Assembly (NCBI GenBank): GCA_040954595.2
Contig: CM082580.2
Coordinates: forward strand, 1,612,001-1,676,000
Source: Balanoglossus misakiensis
Taxonomy: Eukaryota > Hemichordata
Direction: 5' to 3'
DNA length: 64,000 nt
Shown here: positions 1-10,749 of the stretch, one piece after another
How the letters are laid out: each line of letters starts with the position of its first letter
How positions within the stretch are numbered: the first letter of the stretch is position 1
Translations under genes and position numbers: made by a program
The notes under the pieces: generated by a model
The model's database searches: none
Seen by the model: only the letters and a program-made list of their open reading frames with translations
Told to the model about the DNA's origin: nothing

Positions 1-457
1 GAACTGGAACGTAAAACGCTGCTTACGGTGCTAAGAAAATAGCCAATATGTATTTAGTAATAAAACTGAGATGTAGTTCACAGACTTGTTTTATTTTCAG
101 TAGTATTGAGCTACAAAATGAGCCAAATTTGATATTGTTAATGTTTACCAAAACAAGTTTTAGAAGTAAGACATAGTTCAAGGGCTTTTTACAGCACTAT
201 TTTGCTATTGGCATGAAAATTTTGAAAATACTACTTTAAAATAGACAATACTTCAACTGATATGGCTTTATTTACGACAGTATTTAACTTTGAAATGAGT
301 TCAACTGAATATCGTTTTAATACCCCAAAAAACAAGTGTTGATTAAAACGTACTTCAGAGTTTATGCACAGACTTATATCGATGAGAATTTTAGTACAAT
401 GGTAAATATCTCAGACATTGATTGTGCTACGAAAGAATAAACAACTCTTAACGAAAA
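1..457. other. AT-rich sequence without recognisable features
   Basis: I see no convincing coding potential, splice-site pairs or repeat structure here. The only open frame of any size, on the minus strand, overlaps the palindrome that follows and is not gene-like. Confidence 0.5.
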
Positions 458-493
458 AGTTACCAGAATCATATGCATATGATTCTGGTAACT
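458..493. repeat. 36-bp perfect palindrome
   Basis: The 36 bases read identically on both strands, with the centre at ATGCAT and arms beginning AGTTACCAGAATC. There is no spacer, so it could extrude as a cruciform or be the fused ends of a very small foldback element. No target duplication was identified around it, and the flanks up to about 830 hold nothing else I recognise. Confidence 0.9.
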
Positions 494-829
494 CACGGCC
501 CCTCGGGTGTAATAAACGGCTGCTATGGCCCTCATGGCCAGGCAATAGGTGTTCACTATTTGGTATAGCCTAGTATACTATATTTTTGTAAACCATAGAA
601 AACATGAGTGTGGTGATGAGTTGGGTGGCGGTCCAAGGTGAGGGGAGGTATATTATGCTAAGTCCAAACCAGAGAGATATTTGTGGTTGATTTGTTAGTG
701 TCAAAATTCAACTAAGTATATTTATAAAAATAAGATAGCGCTGTAGTATATATGACAACTGATACAAATGTAGGTAACTGATATGTTTACCCATAAACCG
801 TCTAATATTTAAGATTCCCAATATGTGGA

Positions 830-1612
830 GAGGCCCTAAAATTTGACCTCATTTTTGAGCAGTTAGGTCCCCATAGAAGTTAAAAAAAAAGAAATTGGAA
901 GAAATCCTTTACAAATACACATGTCACACTATGAACAAATATCTCCAGGGCTGCTAAAACTAAAGTGACCCCCCCCCCCCTGCAAGAAAATGTGATGGAG
1001 GGGTCCAACAAATTGATTTCCATCATTTTGGGGATGTTTATTCATCATTGAAACCAAAACAGCAAACAAAACAAATAACTATTAGCAAAAACTCCTACGA
1101 GAATACACGGTATAGGTGAACAAATACCGTTAAGATTGTCGGAATGTAAGTGCCCCCCCCCCCCACAAATGTAATAGAGGGGCCCTAAAATTTGCACGTG
1201 ATCTTTTGTGACCAGGTGTCAAAACAGCAAAAAAAAAATTCTTTAGCAGAAAATTCTACGAAAATGGAGTAGATAGGTGAATAAATATCTTCGGGGAGGC
1301 CAAAACAGGAGTGACGACCCCCCCCCCGAAAAAATATGATGGAGGGGCCCTAAAAATTGCACCCCATCATTTTCGGGTAGTTGGGTCCCCATAGAAGCCA
1401 AAACAGCAAAAAAATCAATTTTAGCACAAAAATCCTACGGGAATACACATCATACCACAAAACGGAAGTACCCCCCCCCCCCGAGAAAAATATGATGGAG
1501 GGGCCCTTAAAATTTCACCCCATCATTTTCGGGTAGTTGGGTCCCAATAGAAGCCAAAACAGCAAAAAAATCAATTTTAGCACAACAATCCTACGGGAGC
1601 TGTTTTTCATGA
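830..1612. repeat. Degenerate tandem repeat, about 170 bp, each unit with a poly-C tract
   Basis: Four to five diverged units share a fixed order of motifs: GAGGGGCCCTAAAATTT, CATCATTTTCGGGTAGTTGGG, AGAAGCCAAAACAGCAAA, CCTACGGGAATACAC and then a run of 8 to 11 C. The C runs lie near 968, 1154, 1318 and 1472. The last two units are the most alike. The array passes directly into the AT-rich satellite that follows. Confidence 0.8.
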
Positions 1613-4085
1613 CATACCATACCGCACTAACTGCAAAATCTCAAAATTTGGTCGATTTTTGAAAAAAATCATGGTGAAAATCATCAAAAAATGACAAATT
1701 TTTGATTTTGCAAAATCTCAAAATTTCGTCGATTTTGAAAAAAATTATGGGTTCGTCGATTTTTGAAAAAAAACATGGGTGAATTTTCGACTTTGCAAAA
1801 TCTCAAAATTTCATCGATTTTGAAAAAAATCATGGGTTCGTTGATTTTTTAAAAAAACATGGGTGAATTTTCGACTTTGCAAAATCTCAAAATTTCGTCG
1901 ATTTGGAAAAAAAATCATGGGTTCGTTGATTTTTAAAAAAAAACATGGGTGAAAATCATCAAAAAATGAAAAATTTTCGATTTTCCAAATCTCAAAAGTT
2001 CGCCGATTTTGAAAAAAAATCATGGGTTCGTCGATTGTTTAAAAAAAACATGGGTGAAAATCAACAAAATGACAAATTTTCGACTGCAAAATCTCAAAAT
2101 TTCGTCGATTTTTGAAAAAAAACATGGGTGAAAATCATCAAAAAATGACAAATTTTCGACTTTGCAAAATGTCAAAATTTCGTCGATTTTGAAAAAAATT
2201 ATGGGTTCGTCGATTTTTGAAAAAAATCATGGGTGAAAATCTTCAAAAAATGACAAATTTTCGACTGCAAAATCTCAAAATTTCGTCGATTTTCGAAAAA
2301 AAATAATGGGTGAAAATCATCAAAAAAATGACAAATTTTTGATTTTGCAAAATCTCAAAATTTCGTCGATTTTGAAAAAAAATCACGGGTTCGTCGATTT
2401 TTTTAAAAAACATGAGTGAAAACCATCAAAAAATGACAAATTTAAGACTGCAAAATCTTAAAATTTCGTCGACTTTTGAAAAAAAGCATGGGTTCGTTGA
2501 TTTTTTAAAAAAACATGGGTGAAAATCATCAAAAATTTACAAATTTTCGACTGCAAAATCTCAAAATTTCGTCGATTTTTGAAAAAAAAATCATGGGTGA
2601 AAATCCTCAAAAAAACGACAAATTTTTGATTTTGCAAAATTTCAAAATTTCGTCGATTTTGAAAAAAAATCATGGGTTCGTTGATTTTTTAAAAAAACAT
2701 GGGTGAAAATCATCAAAAAATGAAAAATTTTCGACTTTGCAAAATCTCAAAATTTCGTCGATTTTGAAAAAAATTATGGGTTCGTCGATTTTTGAAAAAA
2801 AATCATGGGTGAAAATCATCAAAAAATGACAAATTTTCGATTTTGCAAAATCTCAAAAGTTCGTCGATTTTTGAAAAAAAAATCATAGGCTATAGCTCAT
2901 GAAAATCATCAACAAATGTCAAATTTTCAACTTTGCGAAATCTCAAAATATCGTCGATTTTTGAAAAAAAAAACATGGGTGAAAATCATCAAAAAATGAC
3001 AAATTTTCGACTTTGCAAAATCTCAAAATTTCGTCGATTTTGAAAAAAAATATGGGTTCGTCGATTTTTGAAAAAAATCATGGGTGAAAATAATCAAAAA
3101 ATGACAAATTTTCGACTGCAAATCTCAAAATTTCGTCGATTTTTGAAAAAAAATCATGGGTGAAAATCATCAAAAAAATGACAAATTTTTGATTTTGCAA
3201 AATCTCAAAAATCACGGGTTCGTCGATTTTGAAAAAAATCACGGGTTCGTCGATTTTTTAAAAAAACATGGGTGAAAACCATCAAAAAATGACAAATTTT
3301 CGACTGCAAAATCTCAAAATTTCGTCGATTTTTGAAAAAAAACATGCGTTCGTCGATTTCTGAAAAAAAAAATTTTTGATTTTGCAAAATCTCAAAAATC
3401 ACGGGTTCGTCGATTTTGAAAAAAATCACGGGTTCGTCGATTTTTTAAAAAAACATGGGTGAAAACCATCAAAAAATGACAAATTTTCGACTGCAAAATC
3501 TCAAAATTTCGTCGATTTTTGAAAAAAAACATGCGTTCGTCGATTTCTGAAAAAAAAAACATGGGTGAAAATCATCAAAAAATGACAAATTTTTGATTTT
3601 GCAAAATCTCAAAATTTCGTCGATTTTGAAAAAAAATCACGGGTTCGTCGATTTTTTAAAAAAACATGGGTGAAAACCATCAAAAAATGACAAATTTAAG
3701 ACTGCAAAATCTCACAATTTCGTCGACTTTTGAAAAAAAACATGGGTTCGTCGATTTTTGAAAAAAAAACATGGGTGAAAATCATCAAAAAATGAAACAT
3801 TTTAGACTGCAAAATCTCAAAATTTCGTCGATTTTGAAAAAAATTATGGGTTCGTCGATTTTTAAAAAAAAATCATGGGTGAAAATCATAAAAAAATGAC
3901 AAATTTTCGAGTTTGCAAAATCTCAAAATTTCGTAGATTTTTGAAAAAAATCATGGGTGAAAATCATCAAAAAATGAAAAATTTTCGACTTTGCATAATC
4001 TCAAAATTTCGTCGATTTTGAAAAAAATCATTGGTTCGTCGATTTTTGAAAAAAAAACATCGGTGAAAATCACCAAAAAAAAATA
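1613..4085. repeat. AT-rich satellite array, monomer about 104 bp
   Basis: About two dozen head-to-tail monomers have the core order AAAATCTCAAAATTTCGTCG, TTTTGAAAAAAATCATGGGT, GTGAAAATCATCAAAAAATG, ACAAATTTTCGACT, TTGC. Within a monomer the part containing TCGTCGATTTTTGAAAAAA is itself repeated at about 31 bp, so long (about 104 bp) and short (about 73 bp) variants alternate. Short open frames occur on the minus strand only because stops are scarce there; I do not regard them as genes. Confidence 0.93.
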
Positions 4086-5069
4086 GGTATTTGACTCAGA
4101 GTAAACAAGATTGTGTAATTGATACATGTCAGAACGAGATAGAGATATCACGCGCTAAGTTCATGTTTAAGAAATATTAAGATGACGTGTTCCTTTTATG
4201 ACATAATACTTGACTAACGTATTAATAAGAGGTGGTGAAATTTGATATCACATTATTATCACCGGAGATCCGTGACGGGAGTCAACGAGCATGGATAGAG
4301 TCGTGTAATTCTTACGTGTGACCAGTAATAAACCACAACTATTTGTGTTACTCGGAAAACTTGTTGAAAGTCTCGTTATGCCTCTCGTTAAGTTTACGAT
4401 ATGCCGGGTACCTCTCTCTGACTCTATGAATATGTTGGGTGGAGAAGGAGAGGGAGAGAATTTACACTCTCACCCTTCGGACGTGGCTGATTCCCCAAAG
4501 AAGCCCCGATGAGGTAAACGTCCGAAGGATGGCGGGCGTAACAAAACTACAGTGTTCGCAACATGACCTCAGGTCCGCCGCAGGTTTTGCATGTTACAGC
4601 AGAAAACGTCTCCGTCAGACCACTAAAAGTAATACCTTTAGGACATAAATTATTTATCTTGAAAGATATTGCTGTATGCAAATTTCATCTCCGGATTGCT
4701 ATCGGCGAAACATACCGAGGCTGTCGTCGCTATAGTTGGGACCGACAGTCGAGACCCACATTGTATTGTAAGGAAAGTTTTAGACGCAACTTAATCAAAG
4801 CAGGTATAGTTAGCAGAGCAGATTAAGTTAGCAGAGGAGTGTCGGTATCGTCCACCGTAAACAGGTGTATTCCTATCGGATTTCAAGCGACAGTCAATTC
4901 CACTGGTCATCGATGTTTTTCTCCAAGGTGTTTGAAATACGTCTGTTCGATAGAGTCGTTGTTCCAAAATATGCACGGATGCACGGAATGCGACCACATC
5001 TGGTTGTTGACAACAAACTAAGGTAGATTATGACTATAATCCCAACTGTCTCCTGTGTGACACACTCCT
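4086..5069. other. Unique sequence, no gene identified
   Basis: Several overlapping open frames of 60-87 codons exist at 4318-5021, but none has recognisable domains or convincing exon borders. A 23-bp string starting TTGGGACCGACAGTCGAGAC at about 4736 recurs at about 21754, in both cases shortly upstream of a copy of the duplicated segment (5070 and 21968). This suggests an older shared insertion or a larger, decayed duplication. Confidence 0.4.
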
Positions 5070-5263
5070 GTTGTGATTATTGCTGGAATAGGCAATGTTT
5101 TAATCTGCCTGCAAAGACTCGTGTGACAAAGATTGTCGGCCAGTCAACATCACCAACGATATTAACAATATAAAATAAGTAAAATTTCAACGATTCAACT
5201 TCTTTTCTAGCTTCCTATCTGGATAGTTTGTTTTTTTTACTCTAAAGATCGCCTTTCTTCCAG

Positions 5264-5423
5264 GCCACGTGGCAAGAGACGTTATCAACTTCTACTATGA
5301 TCGATGCGAGAGTACTATAGTATTCTCATATACACAGACAAAGGCCACCAAAATAAGAGAATCATTTGGTCAAATGGTAGAGGGCGCAAAAACAGATATT
5401 TCAAATGACAAAATTTTCCGATA
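5264..5423 (+). CDS. Possible terminal exon of an unknown gene (copy 1)
   Basis: A pyrimidine-rich stretch ending TTTCTTCCAG at 5263 precedes an open frame of 53 codons to a TAA at 5421-5423. The peptide starts around HVARDVINFYY and ends near DISNDKIFR. I do not recognise the family. The same frame is kept in the duplicate at 22165-22324, with a TAG acceptor and a few substitutions such as I to F and D to H. Conservation of the frame is suggestive, but the copies are so alike that this is weak evidence of selection. No upstream exon is visible. Confidence 0.3.
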
Positions 5424-6677
5424 AACGTGTTTAATCAAATCAAACTGTGCTCAATGGTATGCTTGCAAAAATTGAATACAAATGAAACAAAACACAGCAA
5501 CTGCCATGAACAAGAAGTTTATTCATGTCAAAATTCAATTTTTTTGAATCATTGATTTCAATTATCAGCTGAAAACTAAAATTAGATTGTCATCTTGAAC
5601 AGTATAAAATCAGCGAGCCATTAGACATTAAGTACCCAGCATACTAAAATAAAACCATGTAAACATGCACAATTAGATAATCAAATAATTTTTATTTATT
5701 CACCATGATGTTTTTAATGTATGTCAAGTCAAAGTACTTGAAGTTATGGACGATCAATTAAAATAGAAAACTGTAATTTTAATGGCTGGGTAATGTATCC
5801 AATTTCTGCCCAATATATGAAATTTCCGAGTTAGCAACTGAAGAATTCGTGGGGAAAATAGTTACGTGATGTGTAACAGAATTCACTTGGAAGTAAGGAG
5901 TTTTTGTAAAATCAACATGCATATTACAATTTATTTGAAAAAACTTGATTGGCAATGGAAAATTGGCGTTTAAATATATAGTACTTCAAGATGAACAGAT
6001 AAAATATAAGTTATTACAGATGTCATTTTACGACAACAAGGAATGGTAAATCGTTCTTTAATATCTTTAAAGATGCCAGGTCAAAGGTCACCTTTGCAAA
6101 TTCAACCACTGGTACCATAGCCATTTCAAATGTAGCCAAAAGTGCGCCACCACTTTCTTCAAACATACTGAAACCATCTACAGGTTACCGTAGTCATATA
6201 TCTCTTGGCATCCATGGCAGTTTAGCTAGTCATGAGCTGGCAAGGGGTGACCTGTAAGCTTTAAACTCTGGCTTCGGTAATGTCGACTCTGGCTCTGGCA
6301 TATACTTGCAGGTCCATATGACCTTGGGGTGAACATGGTCATGAAGAAATAAATAGAATCTGTTTGGTGCATTGTCAACTTCATTTTATAGTTTCAAAAA
6401 ATTACAATATGATGAGTAATATTGTTGTTGTTTTCAAAGAGACTCACCACACACTTTAGTAAATCAATGACTTGAAAAAGTTTTGAGGACTATCATTTGT
6501 CAGAATCTCGGACCGCGAGGCACATACTACCTTAAATAGTTTCACTCGCAGCTTCTTGTGGGCAGTTTCTCCTTGCGTACCTGTACAGACACACCAGGAG
6601 GCCGTTCCCGATGAACAACTCAACCCACATGAAAACATTCAAGCGTCTGGTCACACCCATTTCCGTCAAACAAGAAC

Positions 6678-6881
6678 ATGAATGAAACTGCGGAGGAAGA
6701 GAACGGGAGAGTGCCCATTAACCCTGTAATGACCAATCATTTACTGGAACAAGGTTCAGGATGTACGATCACTGGAGTTGAAAATAAGGTCATGGATTTG
6801 AAAATTATTTTGAGTTATGAAATTGAAAATACATATTTTTCATTGTGGATTCTCCGACATAAATATTATCAAAAACAATAA
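6678..6881 (+). CDS. Small open frame in the duplicated segment (hypothetical)
   Basis: An ATG-initiated frame of 67 codons begins MNETAEEENGRVPINPVM. The copy at 23579-23803 keeps the first 50 or so codons, but an indel changes its C-terminus, which argues against strong constraint. No domain, signal peptide or splice context was recognised. It may be part of an old exon or a chance frame. Confidence 0.15.
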   Translation: MNETAEEENGRVPINPVMTNHLLEQGSGCTITGVENKVMDLKIILSYEIENTYFSLWILRHKYYQKQ

Positions 6882-7140
6882 GGGTTGTCTTTTTAATTTA
6901 TGACATATAACGCCATGAATCTAGCCCATTAATACAAAGGCAATACTAAAACACATTTCGGGTTAGCGTTATGACAACTTGAAGAAAGTATGAATACAAA
7001 CTTTCTAAAGTAATATTTTAAAGGTTGGCGTATTGATTACAGCTTGTTTGTTCTGCTATTAATGGAAATTCGGTTAGAGCCGTTTGAGGCAACTCTTATT
7101 CTGTCAAAGTTATGGCGTTAACTTATTCTGATAAAGTTAT

Positions 7141-7266
7141 GTTAACGCTAATCTGATTAAAATCAGATGTAGGGAACGGCGACGTGTTTTTTATGCTGTC
7201 GCAGCATCAAAAAACTACGTCGCCATTCCCTAGGCCTACATCTGATTTCAAACAGATTGTGTTAAC
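7141..7266. repeat. Foldback (hairpin) element
   Basis: Two imperfect inverted arms of about 50 bases, 7150-7197 and 7201-7258, surround a three-base turn. Each arm carries AATCAGATGTAGG followed by GGCGACGT and a T-rich run ending ATGCTG. GTTAAC occurs on both outer sides. A diverged relative with the AATCAGATGTA/GTCGTC arm lies at about 7528-7622. Confidence 0.8.
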
Positions 7267-7294
7267 ATCAGGAACACTTTACATACATAAACTA

Positions 7295-7501
7295 CTGTAA
7301 AACACTTTATTTTAGCGAGTTGAAATTTTCACGATATCGAGAGAGGCTACTGTTTCGCGAGTATTAATTTTCGCGTTCTCTTATTTCATTCACTGCATCG
7401 TTATCTTCAAAAATAATTATGCGACCTCTTATTTTCATACCATTTTGGCTCTCACGTATCTCGCGAAAATGTATTGCTCGCGAAAATAACTTGTTTCACA
7501 G
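7295..7501. mobile_element. TA-flanked MITE, 207 bp
   Basis: The left end starts CTGTAAAACACTTTATTTTA and the reverse complement of the right end starts CTGTGAAACAAGTTATTTTC; about 25 terminal bases match with four or so differences. TA dinucleotides at 7293-7294 and 7502-7503 would be the target duplication, as for Tc1/mariner-type elements. The interior is rich in TTTCGCGA-like words and has no gene. Confidence 0.7.
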
Positions 7502-7527
7502 TATATGCAAATATGCAGTAATCTGAA

Positions 7528-7622
7528 TAAAATCAGATGTATGGTACGACGACGTCTTTTACTTATGTGGTACAGTATTATTAGTATGCTGTCGTCATAC
7601 CAACTGCGATTTTAGTCAGATT
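7528..7622. repeat. Diverged relative of the 7141-7266 foldback
   Basis: Outer arms contain AATCAGATGTATGGTACGAC on the left and, inverted, GTCGTCATACC...GATTTTAGTCAGATT on the right. The pairing is poorer and the loop longer than in the neighbouring foldback, so this is probably an older copy. Confidence 0.55.
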
Positions 7623-7934
7623 GTATGTACGTCAACACTGATTGTTGTGGCTGCCTTAAATAGGTTTTCACTTTGCGCTACCTCTATACGTAACGCGTTC
7701 ACTCAGTAGACCAAAGTACACGGATGTCCAGCAGACAAGAGTTCCTGTTTATACCATGAGGCTAGAAGACTGTATTGTGTTATTATACAGTGGTGCAGTC
7801 TAGATTTTAGTGAGGGATTGAAGCGAATCCAATTGCTTGCTTGAAACTCGCCCATCGTGATTGTGCATTGATAAAATACAATAATCATACCACAGAAACA
7901 TAAATTCCAGCTGCGCCTATCAGCGAGATTGTCA

Positions 7935-8862
7935 TAGCCTGGAGACCAGGGCGTCGGGGAAAAGAAACGCCCGGGGACAGTCTCTATTTACGAACAGAAT
8001 TCTGTTCGTAGAACGACACGTGTGGTAAATCTTGCGTGTAAGCTAATTGGTCACTCAATGTTAACCACATGACATCGTCGCCTTCTAAATAAGGAAATAG
8101 AGGTGGAGTCATGTGTGAAATTCCCGCGATGGGATGTGGGAGTGGTTTTGAAAGTGTATGAATATTCATAACCAAGCTTTGTTAAAGGCACGTAAGGTGT
8201 AACTTTTGGGATAATTTTCATAATTTTTGTTTCAAACTGCACTACCATTAGTCCATGCAGATGGAGGTAGTGAACAATACACAAGCATTATAAACCCTAA
8301 GTATGAGTGCATATGCAAGTTTTAACCAGATAAATAATAAAGCTTTGCCGCAAGCGATTATGGCCGCCACCGTGGGAAAATGCAAGAAACAATGAAAATG
8401 TTGCATTTCCGGTTGTGAAACTTCATAAACAAAACATGATCTCATCCACTTGAGCTCATGGAAGTAAATGTACACCACTGAGACATCAGATTTTCATTTT
8501 TCATTGCAATATTGCGCTTTTTTTAAAATTGCAGGAATTTTCGTTTTTCTTTAATTTTTGGCCATTTTGTCATAAATAAGTGTTGAGCTTGATATATTAT
8601 CATGAAATAGCATTTAATAGACATAATTAAAAGCATATATGAGATTATTTAAAACTTTAATTTTTTATCCAGTTACAGCTTACGTGCCTTTAATTATATC
8701 ATCCAACCACTGGCGCCCGTCAACATTTGATAGATCACTCGTTATCCATTTGTTACTAAGCGACCTCGATCGTTGCCAAGACTACTATCTTTCAGCTCAG
8801 CAGGACTTGCTCGACTGTCCCCGAGCGTTGTATTTTAGATCGACGCCCTGGTCTCCCGGCTA
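7935..8862. mobile_element. Non-autonomous DNA transposon, 928 bp, 9-bp target duplication
   Basis: The left end reads TAGCCTGGAGACCAGGGCGT and the reverse complement of the right end reads TAGCCGGGAGACCAGGGCGT; 21 of 22 terminal bases agree. The directly repeated AGATTGTCA at 7926-7934 and 8863-8871 is the target-site duplication. A 9-bp duplication is typical of Mutator-like elements, but 8-9 bp also occurs in Merlin and related groups, so the superfamily is open. No transposase frame is inside; the interior is AT-rich. Confidence 0.85.
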
Positions 8863-8871
8863 AGATTGTCA

Positions 8872-10380
8872 ATATATACGCCGCATGTTGCCAGCCAGGG
8901 CCCCGACTGACATTCCCTCTGAATATACACACCCCTCTATTGAAAATGGAACATTCCTGCAAGCAAAGCATGTTGTACTTGCTTACATCAGCTGTAGTGA
9001 CTTGTGTAGACCCCCAGCGCGCGGCCTCTACTGTCTGTATATGGTCTGTCACAGTCCCCGGGAGTAACTGTCATGACAGAAATCGGTTTGTCAACGGCAA
9101 AACGGAGATAAGGTGTTTTTTCCGAATATAGAATATTCAATTCTGTTTGATTCGGTCATGCCCAAAGTGTGCGTAGCTGTCGTCCTCTGACAACGCTCGC
9201 TCATATTTCATGCAGAGAACTTAAGTAGGTTCAAGCCAAGTTTTAATAGTTGGGCTAAGGTCTTCCCTGATAAGTGTTGAAATGTTTGGGGTGTTACTGT
9301 CCGGGCTGTAACGACTTGGGTCGTGGAAAATGGGGGCTGAAACGACTGGGGCCGAAAGGGTCAGAGTGCCGGAACGACCTGTTTAAACATGTCGTTCCAG
9401 CACTATGACCCTAAAGTGTTACCTAAGATAGTGTCCAGCGTCTAGCCGTTATTGAAATTATAGACCCTGCAGCGAGACTGAGCATGATTTGTTGTTGTCA
9501 TGAAACTCATCTCGTACTCCAGTCACTTTCATACAAAACGGCTATGAGTGTCCAATGGTCTTTGTTGAGACTGTTTGACATTGAATGGCATTGACCTCGC
9601 GGGAGGATATCCTTCATGAATACAATGCAGGATATAATTTACATTGGCAAAGGGCTTTGAGGTGCACCAAATTAGTAATTTAGACACACCTTAATTATTA
9701 CATGCCACCCCAAACTTTTTTAAAGCAAGAAACAAAATTGCAGTGCTTTTCCAATGACGCTTTTTAAAATGTAGAATCAGATTGTTTTCTTGTCGCTCAG
9801 GTGTCCAAAATAAATATAGCTGTGATCAATTCCTACTTAAAGCAAACAAAAGTAAATTGAGATGAATGGGCACGTCCGGCCCATATTTGACCCATTTCAC
9901 ATTTTTTCTTTCTTAGGCTGCATTCACAAACACCTCTGGAGGGGGGGGGGGGGGGAATTCATCTTTTACCGCTAATTTTCACATGCCCCCCCCCCCCTTT
10001 CACAACCCGAAATATTTTGAAATCCCCCTTCCGAACTGCCAAAATTTTGAAATCCCCCCATTTTCTTTCACAGAGCAAAACTCATAACTCTGCTCAAGCG
10101 CTCCCATGAAAAGAATTTGAAACTGATGTTTCCCCTCATCAGTGGTTATTAAAACTGAACATTGTTTTTATTTTTTAAGTATTTTGTATGATTATAATTA
10201 AAAAATATACAACTTAGCTAAAATGCTTAGATGAGTTAATCAGATTTTCAAAGTCCACCTAAAAGATCATTTAATCTTTCCAGGGTGCGGTTTATGTTGG
10301 AGATAGTATCAGTTAGGCTATTTCTCAGAAAATCAATGAACGATCTGCGGACACCCCGAATAATATGTTACCACAACGCT
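8872..10380. other. No gene seen; hairpin and G/C homopolymers
   Basis: No credible gene was found. Short frames at 8885-9131 lack context. A 57-base hairpin sits at 9357-9413, with a GTTTAAAC-like centre and arms carrying GGAACGAC and AGGGTCA. A run of about 18 G near 9940 is followed within 50 bases by a run of 13 C near 9985, which could pair with it. Confidence 0.5.
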
Positions 10381-10410
10381 AGCCAGGAAGCACATGGGAC
10401 ATTTCACAAT

Positions 10411-10745
10411 GAGGCAGTGAACACTGGGGGGACCAGACTGACACGTTAACCAATCAGGGAGCTGTATGGTGAATAAATACATATTAATAAGACCTAACCT
10501 ACAAGGTCCTGCATAATGAGGCAGTGAACACTGGAGGACCAGACCTACACATTAACCAATCAGGGAGCTGTAAAGTGAATAATGCATTGTAATAAGACCT
10601 AACCTACAAGGTCTGGTGAATAATACATAGTAATAAGACCTAACACATAAGGTCCCTCCAATCAGCGAGCCGCAAGTGGACCTTAGAGAAGTGGATAAAC
10701 CAATCAGAACATGTAATACGTGTGCATAGGACCTGTAATGTAGGT
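10411..10745. repeat. Tandem repeat of about 107 bp at the truncated end of a retroelement
   Basis: Unit starts GAGGCAGTGAACACTGG recur at 10411 and 10518. Each unit then has TTAACCAATCAGGGAGCTGT and AATAAGACCTAACCTACAAG. A third, rearranged partial unit follows at about 10612, and related CCAATCAG words continue to about 10710. The array stops where the reverse-transcriptase sequence of the Gmr1-like element begins, so it replaces that element's missing 3' part. Confidence 0.75.
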
Positions 10746-10749
10746 CATT

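Larger units (their letters stand above)
5070..7035 (+). repeat. Copy 1 of a 1.97-kb duplicated segment
   Basis: This block matches 21968-23935 in the same orientation with only scattered substitutions and 1-3 base indels. The match starts at TGTTGTGATTATTGCTGG and stops abruptly after GGTTGGCGTATTG in both copies. I found no inverted termini or clear target duplication, so it may be an unrecognised element or a segmental copy. It contains a terminal-exon-like open frame near its start and a second small frame at 6678-6881. Confidence 0.9.

Noticed and set aside
1811-4151. Minus-strand frames rich in F, N and R
   Set aside because: They are translations of the AT-rich satellite; boundaries follow monomer variation and no start or splice context exists.
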